This document shows positions 1 to 6,548 of a DNA stretch of 11,896 nucleotides, piece after piece. The DNA is from Bacteroidota bacterium (GTDB lineage: Bacteria > Bacteroidota > Bacteroidia > Chitinophagales > Chitinophagaceae). Where the stretch lies: the NCBI GenBank assembly GCA_947461985.1, contig CANHNT010000029.1:1-11896 (forward strand). Direction: 5' to 3'. Numbering within the stretch: the stretch's first letter is position 1; the number at the start of each line of letters is the position of its first letter. Made by a program: the position numbers and the translations under genes. Below the pieces are notes generated by a model. It saw only the letters and a list, made by a program, of their open reading frames with translations, was not told the origin of the DNA and did not search any database.

Positions 1-102
1 AGTATAGCCATTATTAATGATATAAATTTTGATTTTAAATGATTCTCATCAACTACAAATAATTATTCTGATTATAATATTGTAACATTAAAACAAATTA
101 TA

Positions 103-600
103 ATGGCACTATATAATACCAATTTTGCATGCGCAACAGAAATTGCAGCACACAAGGAAGCAAAAAAACAAGTAATCGAATTACGTAAGGAATTGAAAGA
201 CTATACTGGTAGCAGTTTGCCAGCACAATCTATACCCTCTAATAATCCATTAGAAGGCACTTTTGAATCAGCAAGGGAGTTAGCAGAATTAAGAGAACGA
301 TTGCAACAAGCATTGGAATTACAAGCCTCTACTCGAATAGCTCTTAAACAATGTGAAGAAAAAACGAAGGAGTGGAATAAACAAGCGGCTGAAAAAGAAA
401 AAAAAGAAAAAGCCAATAAACCGAATAAGCAAAAGGATGAGTCTAAAAAACCATCTACCCAAAAAACTGAAGGCAAAAAAGATAAAGATGAACAATATGT
501 ATCCCAAAGATGCTTGAAACCCCGTCTGAGTAAATCGCACTTGGGAGAATTGTGTCAATGTCGATTAGGGAAAGATGGAGTGTGCCAATACCATGGATAA
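103..600 (+). CDS. Hypothetical Lys-rich coiled-coil protein with Cys/His-rich C-terminus
   Basis: I do not recognise this 165-residue protein. It has no signal peptide or membrane segment, so it is probably cytoplasmic. Residues about 15-35 and 55-105 are rich in Glu, Lys, Gln, Leu and Ala and look helical or coiled-coil. Residues about 95-130 form a very Lys-rich, low-complexity linker read from A-rich DNA. The last 30 residues differ in character: C137, C151, C153, C161 and H164, plus H146, in a C-x13-C-x-C-x7-C-x2-H pattern that could bind a metal such as zinc (inference). It is the first gene of a same-strand cluster with an anchored coiled-coil protein and a metacaspase. Its stop codon overlaps a small reading frame that runs into the next gene. 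The ATG has no Shine-Dalgarno sequence but an A-rich leader, which is normal for Bacteroidota. The reading frame is convincing; the function is unknown. Confidence 0.75.
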   Translation: MALYNTNFACATEIAAHKEAKKQVIELRKELKDYTGSSLPAQSIPSNNPLEGTFESARELAELRERLQQALELQASTRIALKQCEEKTKEWNKQAAEKEKKEKANKPNKQKDESKKPSTQKTEGKKDKDEQYVSQRCLKPRLSKSHLGELCQCRLGKDGVCQYHG

Positions 601-682
601 GGATTCGGTATCATTTTCGTTTACAGCTATTTTGGCGCAGCAACGTCACAAAAATTTTCGAGAAATAAAAAATGAAAACTAA
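593..682 (+). CDS. Candidate 29-residue small ORF bridging two genes
   Basis: An ATG at 593 lies inside the last codons of the preceding gene (shared bases ATGGATAA, 593-600). It opens a 29-codon frame that ends at TAA 680-682, overlapping the first 11 bases of the next gene, whose ATG is at 672. The peptide starts MDKDSVSFSF and ends REIKNEN; it is polar to mildly amphipathic with no signal peptide. Apart from the overlaps, it fills the whole gap between the two larger genes. Overlapping stop and start codons at both ends are what translational coupling looks like, so it may be a relay that carries ribosomes from gene 1 to gene 2, a real micro-protein, or chance. Coding cannot be proven from so short a frame. 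Confidence 0.3.
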   Translation: MDKDSVSFSFTAILAQQRHKNFREIKNEN

Positions 683-1964
683 AAACAACAGAAAAATGGA
701 ATGGATTTATGTAATTGTTGGACTAATTGTAGTACTTCTCATTAGTGGACTATTTTCAAGCTGCACAGTAGTTAAAACCAATTACTCAACTGATGCAAAA
801 AAGGAAGCAACGGTTTATTACTATTTACCTGAAAGTATGATTAAAATAAAAGCTACTGCAAAAGTAGCTATAGTGTACAATGCAGACAGTTCGCTTACGG
901 GATCAAGTAATATAATTGAAGAGAGTTTTGTAATCACATCCGAAATGATTGCAGACACAAAAGATTTACTGTCGTTAAATTATAATCCAAATGCTTTAAT
1001 GGCAGATGAAATAAAATATGCCGTAAATGCAAAAGGACTTTTAGAGACGGTAAATATTTCTACAGATGATAGAACAGCAGAAATTATTTCGAAACTTGCC
1101 GAAGCACCTAAAATAATTCTTGGAGGTTCTACAGGAGCAAATAAAGCACCCAATACCATTGTAAAAATAAAAGAATCCACTGCTAATTTTGCAATTAAAG
1201 CTTCTGCTATTTCTAATATTGCTCAAGTAATAAAATGGAATATTGTTATAGTAAATGAATTAGGCGTTGATGAACAACCTAAAGCAGTTCCTGCAGACTT
1301 TACAATAATTTCGACAGATGCGTCAACAAAAAACCAATCGCTATCGACACTTATTAATGGCAGTAACTCCACAAGCAATGAAATTGAAGGGATTCTTACG
1401 AGACCTTTAAAAAATTGTTCCCTCAAAATTGAATCTGCTGTAATTGGTGTTGGTTTGAATACAACATTACCAACAAATGTGGTTGTGGCAGATGTTACAA
1501 AACTCATTGTCATTCCAGTAAAAAGAACTGCATTCGTAAAAAGAGTAAATAAAATTGGAATTCAAGATGGAGTTATTCTTTCAAATGAGATTAACAAACC
1601 TTCATCAGTGGAAGGTTTTGTATCCATTCCTGTAAATATTGCCAAAGCAATTGTTTCAATACCTGGTCAGCTTATTCAATTTAGATTCGATAATACTAAA
1701 CGAGCAGACGAATTTGAAAAAGCGAAACTCAATTATGAAAAATCATTGCTGGAAAGTCAAAAATTTGCATTGACAAAAGAACAAGAAATTGAAAAAATAA
1801 AATCAGAAATTGAAAAAAATAATTTGTCAAAAAGCATCGAGCAACAAAAAATTACGATGGAATTGCAAACTAGTTTATTAGAAGCTGAAAGAAAGCAACT
1901 AGAATCTCAAAAGGCATTAGATGAAATAAAAAAACAACTAGAAGAGTTAAAACAAAAAAAATAA
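672..1964 (+). CDS. Membrane-anchored (probable lipoprotein) protein with C-terminal coiled coil, unknown function
   Basis: The protein has 430 residues. The N-terminus has a basic stretch (KTKNNRK), a hydrophobic segment at about residues 12-28, then F-S-S-C with Cys31. This fits a lipoprotein signal peptide, although an uncleaved anchor is possible; either way the rest should lie outside the cytoplasm. Residues about 32-335 look like beta-rich extracytoplasmic sequence, with a repeated style of short strands and a 'SIPVNIAKAIVSIPGQLIQF' segment near 317-336. From memory this resembles an uncharacterised bacterial family, but I cannot confirm that here. Residues about 345-430 are a charged, heptad-like coiled coil rich in Glu, Lys, Gln and Leu. 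The stop codon is one base before the metacaspase ATG, so the two are probably translationally coupled. A second possible start is Met9; Met1 is preferred because it supplies the basic n-region. It is not a gasdermin by appearance. Confidence 0.8.
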   Translation: MKTKNNRKMEWIYVIVGLIVVLLISGLFSSCTVVKTNYSTDAKKEATVYYYLPESMIKIKATAKVAIVYNADSSLTGSSNIIEESFVITSEMIADTKDLLSLNYNPNALMADEIKYAVNAKGLLETVNISTDDRTAEIISKLAEAPKIILGGSTGANKAPNTIVKIKESTANFAIKASAISNIAQVIKWNIVIVNELGVDEQPKAVPADFTIISTDASTKNQSLSTLINGSNSTSNEIEGILTRPLKNCSLKIESAVIGVGLNTTLPTNVVVADVTKLIVIPVKRTAFVKRVNKIGIQDGVILSNEINKPSSVEGFVSIPVNIAKAIVSIPGQLIQFRFDNTKRADEFEKAKLNYEKSLLESQKFALTKEQEIEKIKSEIEKNNLSKSIEQQKITMELQTSLLEAERKQLESQKALDEIKKQLEELKQKK

Positions 1965-1965
1965 T

Positions 1966-2790
1966 ATGGCTCTAGGACTATCCTTACATATCGGTTTAAA
2001 TTCAATAGACAGTAGCAAGTATGTTGGAAATTATATGCCACTGCGAAATGCAGAAAATGATACTTATTTTTATTATGATTTAGCTATAAAAAAAAATTAC
2101 ATAGCTAAACAGCTTGTAGGCAAAGAGGCTACAAGTATTAATTTACTCGATAATCTTAGAGATTATGCAACCCGTTTACAATCGGGAGATAGTTGTTTTA
2201 TATCGTATTCTGGACACGGAACAAGAGTTAAAGATATAAATGGCGATGAAGCTGACGGATTTGATGAGGCTTTGGTTTTATACGACAGGCTATTTATTGA
2301 TGATGAATTTCAATTATGCTGGACAAAATTCAAACAAGGTGTAAAAATTTTATTTATAAATGACAGTTGTTATAATGGAACTGTATCAAGATTTTTTGAA
2401 ATAAATAAAAGAACGACTGAATTAATTTGGCCAAACCATTTATTACGAGGAATTGATAGCAGTGAATCAAACAAAGATTATGAAAATAATATTTCATTCT
2501 ATAAAAGTATTAAACTAGGGAGTACAAATGAAAAGGCTTCTTGTTCAATCATTCACATTGGCGGTTGTCAAGACAATCAATTAGCGGATGATGGATCGAG
2601 TACTGATAAAAACGGCAAATTCACTTCTACCATGCAAGAAACTATTTTTACAAATAACTTCCTAGGCTCCTATAGAAAATTTTTTGAAACCATAAAACTT
2701 AAAATGCCACCTTGGCAAACACCCAATTGGGACAGCGAAGCAGGACAAAAGGATGATGAATTTGAAAATTCAGTTTTTTTACAACTTTAA
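1966..2790 (+). CDS. Metacaspase / caspase-like cysteine protease (peptidase C14 family)
   Basis: A 274-residue caspase-fold protease. The N-terminus has the family opening 'IGLNSIDSSKYVGNYMPLRN' followed by A-E-N-D. The catalytic His is H84 in YSGHGT and the catalytic Cys is C135 in INDSCYNG, where many metacaspases have D-S-C-H-S-G. Between them, the acidic GDEADGFDEALVLYD stretch (about 93-107) and FIDDEF (110-115) match the segments that shape the P1 pocket in metacaspases, which cleave after Arg or Lys rather than Asp (family knowledge). IGGCQDNQLADD (about 198-209) followed by GKFTSTM is the usual p10-side motif. There is no signal peptide, membrane segment or fused sensor domain, so it should act in the cytoplasm and any control must come from partners. 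It is the last gene of its cluster, one base after the anchored coiled-coil gene. Substrate and trigger are unknown. Confidence 0.9.
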   Translation: MALGLSLHIGLNSIDSSKYVGNYMPLRNAENDTYFYYDLAIKKNYIAKQLVGKEATSINLLDNLRDYATRLQSGDSCFISYSGHGTRVKDINGDEADGFDEALVLYDRLFIDDEFQLCWTKFKQGVKILFINDSCYNGTVSRFFEINKRTTELIWPNHLLRGIDSSESNKDYENNISFYKSIKLGSTNEKASCSIIHIGGCQDNQLADDGSSTDKNGKFTSTMQETIFTNNFLGSYRKFFETIKLKMPPWQTPNWDSEAGQKDDEFENSVFLQL

Positions 2791-2817
2791 TAGAAATTAC
2801 ATGCAGTATATGGTCGC

Positions 2818-2844
2818 TATTTTTTAGTCATTCTTTAAAAAATA
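2818..2844. terminator. AT-only inverted repeat between convergent genes, possible weak bidirectional terminator
   Basis: TATTTTTTA (2818-2826) and TAAAAAATA (2836-2844) are a perfect 9-base inverted repeat around a 9-base loop. It lies in the 86-base gap between the metacaspase and the convergent ABC permease, where a shared terminator is expected. The stem contains no G:C pair, so it would be weak, and in DNA this AT-rich such repeats also arise by chance. Confidence 0.3.
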
Positions 2845-2876
2845 AATGAACCGAGGTAATAAATTTTAAAAATAAG

Positions 2877-3647
2877 CTATAAATCAGATGTCATAATTTT
2901 ACGACGAAGAATGAAATAGTAAATCGTTATCCAAATACAAGTGGCTATGATGTAGAAATAATTTTCTAAATCGGGCTTTCCTGCTCCTACCATATTTGCC
3001 ATAGATTTTAGTGCGTTAAAAGGTAATAATTCATCGCTACTTTGTAATGGAAAAAAATTACCAGCTTGTGTATTTAGTTTCAGATTAATGATTTTACCTA
3101 AAATACTTTCCATTAAAAAATAGGCTAATAACAATATAACTGCTAACCCTGAACGTCTTATATAAAATGCTAATAATGCAGAAAATGATAAATAATTTAA
3201 CGTAAATAAAAATACATACAGTACAGATTCTATTCCTTCTAAAGGATTACCTCCGCCATTTATCAACCCGAATATTAATCCTATAAGTATAAATAATAAT
3301 GTAGTAGATAATGAAATTGCAAGTATTAAAAACATTTTTGCATGTAAAAAATCAAATCGTGATTGACCGTCGATTATATTTTGTCTGTGTGTTTTAAATG
3401 TAAATTCGTTTGTGATAGAAATGATAATGAAGACACATAAAAAAATAACAAACCAACTATATAGATGTCCTAAATTTGCCCATATACTTGGAAAAGCAAA
3501 AGAACTTTTTAGGAAATCCCCCATTTGCATCACTCCAGAACTGAGTCCATAAGTCCATATAAATAATAATCCTGTGAACAATCCTACCAACACCCAAAAG
3601 GTAGTATATTTTCTAATTTTAAGCCATTCTATTTTTAGTAAATTCAT
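2877..3647 (-). CDS. ABC-2 type transporter permease
   Basis: A 256-residue integral inner-membrane protein. About six membrane segments are visible, near residues 17-35, 62-80, 104-129, 141-163, 167-187 and 230-247. The cytoplasmic loop after segment 2 (N80-E81-F-T-F-K-T, then IIDGQSRFDFLHAK) has the E...T...(G)SR...K signature typical of ABC-2 permeases of the bacitracin/lantibiotic-export type. The partner ATPase lies upstream on the same strand, 71 bases away, so the two probably form one export complex. The cargo cannot be read from the sequence: this class includes peptide-antibiotic efflux, Na+ export and nitrous-oxide-cluster transporters, and no adjacent sensor kinase or regulator gives a hint. 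The AT-rich gap upstream contains a short tandem repeat. Confidence 0.85.
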   Translation of the reverse strand: MNLLKIEWLKIRKYTTFWVLVGLFTGLLFIWTYGLSSGVMQMGDFLKSSFAFPSIWANLGHLYSWFVIFLCVFIIISITNEFTFKTHRQNIIDGQSRFDFLHAKMFLILAISLSTTLLFILIGLIFGLINGGGNPLEGIESVLYVFLFTLNYLSFSALLAFYIRRSGLAVILLLAYFLMESILGKIINLKLNTQAGNFFPLQSSDELLPFNALKSMANMVGAGKPDLENYFYIIATCIWITIYYFILRRKIMTSDL

Positions 3648-3651
3648 TTGA

Positions 3652-3682
3652 TTAATGATTAATTTTTTAATGATAAATTTTT
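3652..3682. repeat. Short AT-rich tandem repeat, two copies of about 15 bases
   Basis: TTAATGATTAATTTTT (3652-3667) and TTAATGATAAATTTTT (3667-3682) repeat with a period of 15 bases and one mismatch; a degenerate partial third copy may follow at 3681-3689. It sits directly in front of the permease start codon, between ATPase and permease. It may only be a product of AT-rich sequence. Confidence 0.4.
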
Positions 3683-3718
3683 AATTGATTGTAAGATTTA
3701 TAAATTCATAATTGAAAT

Positions 3719-4603
3719 TTATTTAGTTATTTCCATGAACTTTGTTTCTAAACTTTTTTTGCGTTTAACAATATGGTTTAGGGTAATGCCATTGTTCATG
3801 CAGTCTTTATTGAGCTGCTCAATGCTTGCATGGTCTGCTAATAATATATGCAGTACTTTGTCGTTACTTTGAATTTTGCAGTAAGGCAAATTGGATACCA
3901 ATGTTTTTAAAGCAGTTGCATTTTCGGCACCAACTTCTATAAGGTCTTGATCGTTTAATACTTCCGACACATGCCCGGTAGTAATAAGTGTTCCCAGTTT
4001 AAGAATAGCCACATGATCGCATACTTTTTCTACTTCATCTAATAAATGACTTGCCATAATGATTGTCATTCCTTCTTTACTTAGTTGTAAAATCAATTCT
4101 CTAATTTCTGATATACCAACAGGATCCAATCCATTTGTAGGTTCATCTAAAACCAATATGTCGGGTTTACCTAACAAAGCAGCAGCAATTGCTAGTCTTT
4201 GTTTCATGCCCAGCGAAAACGATTTAAAAGGAGAATTTCTTCGTTCATATAAATTGACAATTTTCAACACACTATCAATATCGTCTTCTCCCCTTCCTTT
4301 TATTTTTGCTGAAATTACGAGGTTATCTTTTGCCGACATATAATGGTAAAAATTCGGAGTTTCTAATAATGAACCAATGTTTTTACGAGCTTCGGTAGCA
4401 TTATTATAATTTAACCAATGGTAGCTTCCTCCGTTTGATTGAAGAACATCAAGCAGTATGCCTAACAACGTAGTTTTACCACTTCCATTTGGCCCTAACA
4501 CACCAAACACACTCCCCTTAGGCACACTAAACGAAACCCCTTTAAGTGCTTGAATGTTTCCATAGTTTTTACGAATATCATTTATTTCTAAAACGTTTTT
4601 CAT
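3719..4603 (-). CDS. ABC transporter ATP-binding protein (BcrA/NatA-like exporter ATPase)
   Basis: A 294-residue nucleotide-binding subunit that should power the ABC-2 permease encoded just downstream. All motifs are present: Walker A GPNGSGKTT (37-45), the ABC signature SLGMKQ (130-135), Walker B ILVLDEP with D153/E154, the D-loop NGLDP (157-161) and the switch His186 in MASHLLDE. The usual Q-loop Gln is replaced by Glu in SLLETPNFY (Glu81), a substitution I associate with bacitracin/lantibiotic-type exporter ATPases. Residues about 215-294 form the extra C-terminal domain common in this class. It does not look like the gliding-motility ATPase GldA, and no gld genes are nearby. The start ATG fits the family N-terminus. 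Substrate unknown. Confidence 0.9.
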   Translation of the reverse strand: MKNVLEINDIRKNYGNIQALKGVSFSVPKGSVFGVLGPNGSGKTTLLGILLDVLQSNGGSYHWLNYNNATEARKNIGSLLETPNFYHYMSAKDNLVISAKIKGRGEDDIDSVLKIVNLYERRNSPFKSFSLGMKQRLAIAAALLGKPDILVLDEPTNGLDPVGISEIRELILQLSKEGMTIIMASHLLDEVEKVCDHVAILKLGTLITTGHVSEVLNDQDLIEVGAENATALKTLVSNLPYCKIQSNDKVLHILLADHASIEQLNKDCMNNGITLNHIVKRKKSLETKFMEITK

Positions 4604-4688
4604 AATTTGAATTTATGTGGTAAATGTAAAATTTTATTTCAACAAAAGATCAGGAAAGTGGAGAACGGAAAAAATAAATGAGGAATGG

Positions 4689-6467
4689 CTAATATAAATA
4701 ATACCCAATTATTTGTTTGATGTTGAAAACAGTATCTACTTTTTCGACATCAATGCTTTCAATGAAAATTTTATTGATTCCATTGTAAAGTATGATGCTG
4801 TCTTTCGTAATGGTAATAGGATTTTCAGTAAAGATAGTTGGTAATAAAATTGAATGAATAATCGAATCCATTGAGATAAATGCTGGATTTGAAGCATGAT
4901 TTATTTGCAATGAATTTCTTTTAAGTTTGATACTGACGTTGCTTACCATATCATCATTTTCATCTTCTTGATTCAACTGAAACTGCTGAATAAAATGATA
5001 TCCTTGAATATTAATTGGATGGCTCGAAAACGTTTTATTTGCATTGATAAATATCGAAAATCGTTCATTATTATCTTTAATATCTTTCAAACCAAACACT
5101 GGATAGAGTTTATACAATTGGTTACTATCCATTGCCAATTTCAAATTATTTAATTCGTTTTCAGGAATCCATTTACGCACCTTTTCTAATTCATCTCGTT
5201 TATACAAAAATTGTAATATTGATTGAATACTTTTAGCATCATTCTCACTTAATTTTATTTTAGTTTTATCATGTAAAATTTCATTGTGTGAAAGAATATG
5301 ATTGCGTTTTAAATTTTTTTCTAATCGTAAAACCTGATTTTGAATACTTAATTGAAACATGCCCCAAGGTCCAATGGCACTTAAAAACAAAATCACAATT
5401 AAACTCGTTGGAATAATGATAATATTATCTCGTTTTGAAACAATGATGTATAAAGAAATAACTAAAATCCAAATACCTAAAATGAAGAGTAAATATCTAT
5501 CTTCGGTAATTCCATAAGGCTTTATTCGAAGAATTATAGCTATAAAATAAAGCGAAAGCAGGGGTAATAAAATAAAATAAAAATAACGAGCAAACTTAAA
5601 AATGATTGGCTTACTTCGATCGTTTCTAATTGGATAAATTAAGAGATATGCTAAAATTCCAATGAAAGAAAAAATTAAAATAGGCACACATACCCAGCCA
5701 TCTGGAATTTTTTGTAAGAAAACAATTTTAAACAAATAGAAGTAAAGTATAATCAAATAAATTCCAATCATTGGAATCATAATATATTGAACAAAGATGC
5801 GCAACGCATTTTTATATTCAATTGTATTGGAAAATACAGCAAAATTATTTGGGATACCCATTAAGAAAAAAAGCGTATTGAAAATGAGTGCTACAAAAAA
5901 AATGATATCCGTATAATACTTCCCACTAATATCTAACCCAAATAAATTTTCGATAGCCCACAAAGCACTTACTAAGCCAATGATTAACGTCAATGAAAAA
6001 ATAACTGATGTAAAAAAACGAATAAATAGAAATTGATTGAACTGCCAAAAACGACTTAAATCTTTTTCTTTCACATAAGCCGAAACTGAAACCATTAAAT
6101 GAAATATGACTACAAAAATTAAATATCGAGAAAGGAAAATTTGTTCATTGTCGAACATAGCTGGCGTAATGGTGTAATAATGCAACCCCAATACACAAAA
6201 AATCAAAAGTAAAAAACCCATACGGGTTGATTTTGAAATGCTATTTTTTTCGGCATAAATATCAAATGCAATAAATGATGATAGGGCTGTGATGCAAGAT
6301 AAAATCACTTTTACTAGCACGAAATTTTTAGCAAAAAAACTATCAGACTTAATAAAATGATTTTCGAAAACAAATAAACCAAACGCAATTAAACTTGTTA
6401 GAATAGGAATTGGGAACCGCAAAATGGTTAAATAAAAATCGGCACCTATTTTTTTTATTGGAATCAA
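4689..6467 (-). CDS. DUF4153-like multi-pass membrane protein
   Basis: 592 residues. About 11 hydrophobic segments lie near 17-34, 50-70, 83-100, 113-131, 147-169, 185-205, 226-250, 259-280, 295-313, 326-343 and 350-370, followed by a soluble domain of about 220 residues. Stretches such as the LRIFVQYIMIPMIGIYLIIL region, IPDGWV, and GPWGMFQLSIQNQ...RLEKNL at the end of the membrane part match what I know of DUF4153-type proteins of Bacteroidota, which have no firm function. The start is TTG at 6467: an in-frame stop lies at 6522-6524, no ATG or GTG occurs between, and the next in-frame Met is about residue 83, inside the membrane region. It is 85 bases upstream of the ABC ATPase on the same strand, so co-expression is possible. 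It diverges from the cytochrome peroxidase gene. Confidence 0.8.
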   Translation of the reverse strand: MIPIKKIGADFYLTILRFPIPILTSLIAFGLFVFENHFIKSDSFFAKNFVLVKVILSCITALSSFIAFDIYAEKNSISKSTRMGFLLLIFCVLGLHYYTITPAMFDNEQIFLSRYLIFVVIFHLMVSVSAYVKEKDLSRFWQFNQFLFIRFFTSVIFSLTLIIGLVSALWAIENLFGLDISGKYYTDIIFFVALIFNTLFFLMGIPNNFAVFSNTIEYKNALRIFVQYIMIPMIGIYLIILYFYLFKIVFLQKIPDGWVCVPILIFSFIGILAYLLIYPIRNDRSKPIIFKFARYFYFILLPLLSLYFIAIILRIKPYGITEDRYLLFILGIWILVISLYIIVSKRDNIIIIPTSLIVILFLSAIGPWGMFQLSIQNQVLRLEKNLKRNHILSHNEILHDKTKIKLSENDAKSIQSILQFLYKRDELEKVRKWIPENELNNLKLAMDSNQLYKLYPVFGLKDIKDNNERFSIFINANKTFSSHPINIQGYHFIQQFQLNQEDENDDMVSNVSIKLKRNSLQINHASNPAFISMDSIIHSILLPTIFTENPITITKDSIILYNGINKIFIESIDVEKVDTVFNIKQIIGYYLY

Positions 6468-6522
6468 AATATATTTATTAAATATCGCTAAAATTACTTT
6501 TTCTTTTGATATAATAAATGAT

Positions 6523-6530
6523 TAATTTTG
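6523..6530 (+). promoter_or_regulatory. Candidate Bacteroidota -7 promoter element (TAATTTTG)
   Basis: TAATTTTG is an exact match to the Bacteroidota -7 consensus TAnnTTTG, 18 bases before the ATG of the cytochrome peroxidase at 6549. A transcript starting just downstream would have a very short leader. No clear TTTG -33 element is present at the usual spacing. The match overlaps an in-frame TTG at 6528, which argues that 6528 is not the true start of the gene. Confidence 0.45.
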
Positions 6531-6548
6531 AGCTATAGATTACATAAA

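Noticed and set aside
75..82. TAATATTG as a promoter element for the first gene
   Set aside because: It has one mismatch to TAnnTTTG and no -33 element; in sequence this AT-rich it is not distinguishable from chance.
672..1964. A bacterial gasdermin partnered with the caspase-like protease
   Set aside because: Gasdermins are shorter and lack an N-terminal export signal; this protein has a lipoprotein-like signal, a beta-rich middle and a long terminal coiled coil, with no resemblance I can see.
4059..4343. Open frame opposite the ABC ATPase, and similar antisense frames at 201-476, 6565-6876, 6890-7165, 7626-7910 and 10236-10532
   Set aside because: All lie inside well-supported genes on the opposite strand and show no protein-like motifs; they are by-products of the real reading frames.
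2877..4603. Gliding-motility transporter GldA/GldF
   Set aside because: The ATPase has the Glu Q-loop of bacitracin/lantibiotic-type exporters, the permease does not look like GldF, and no other gld gene is nearby.
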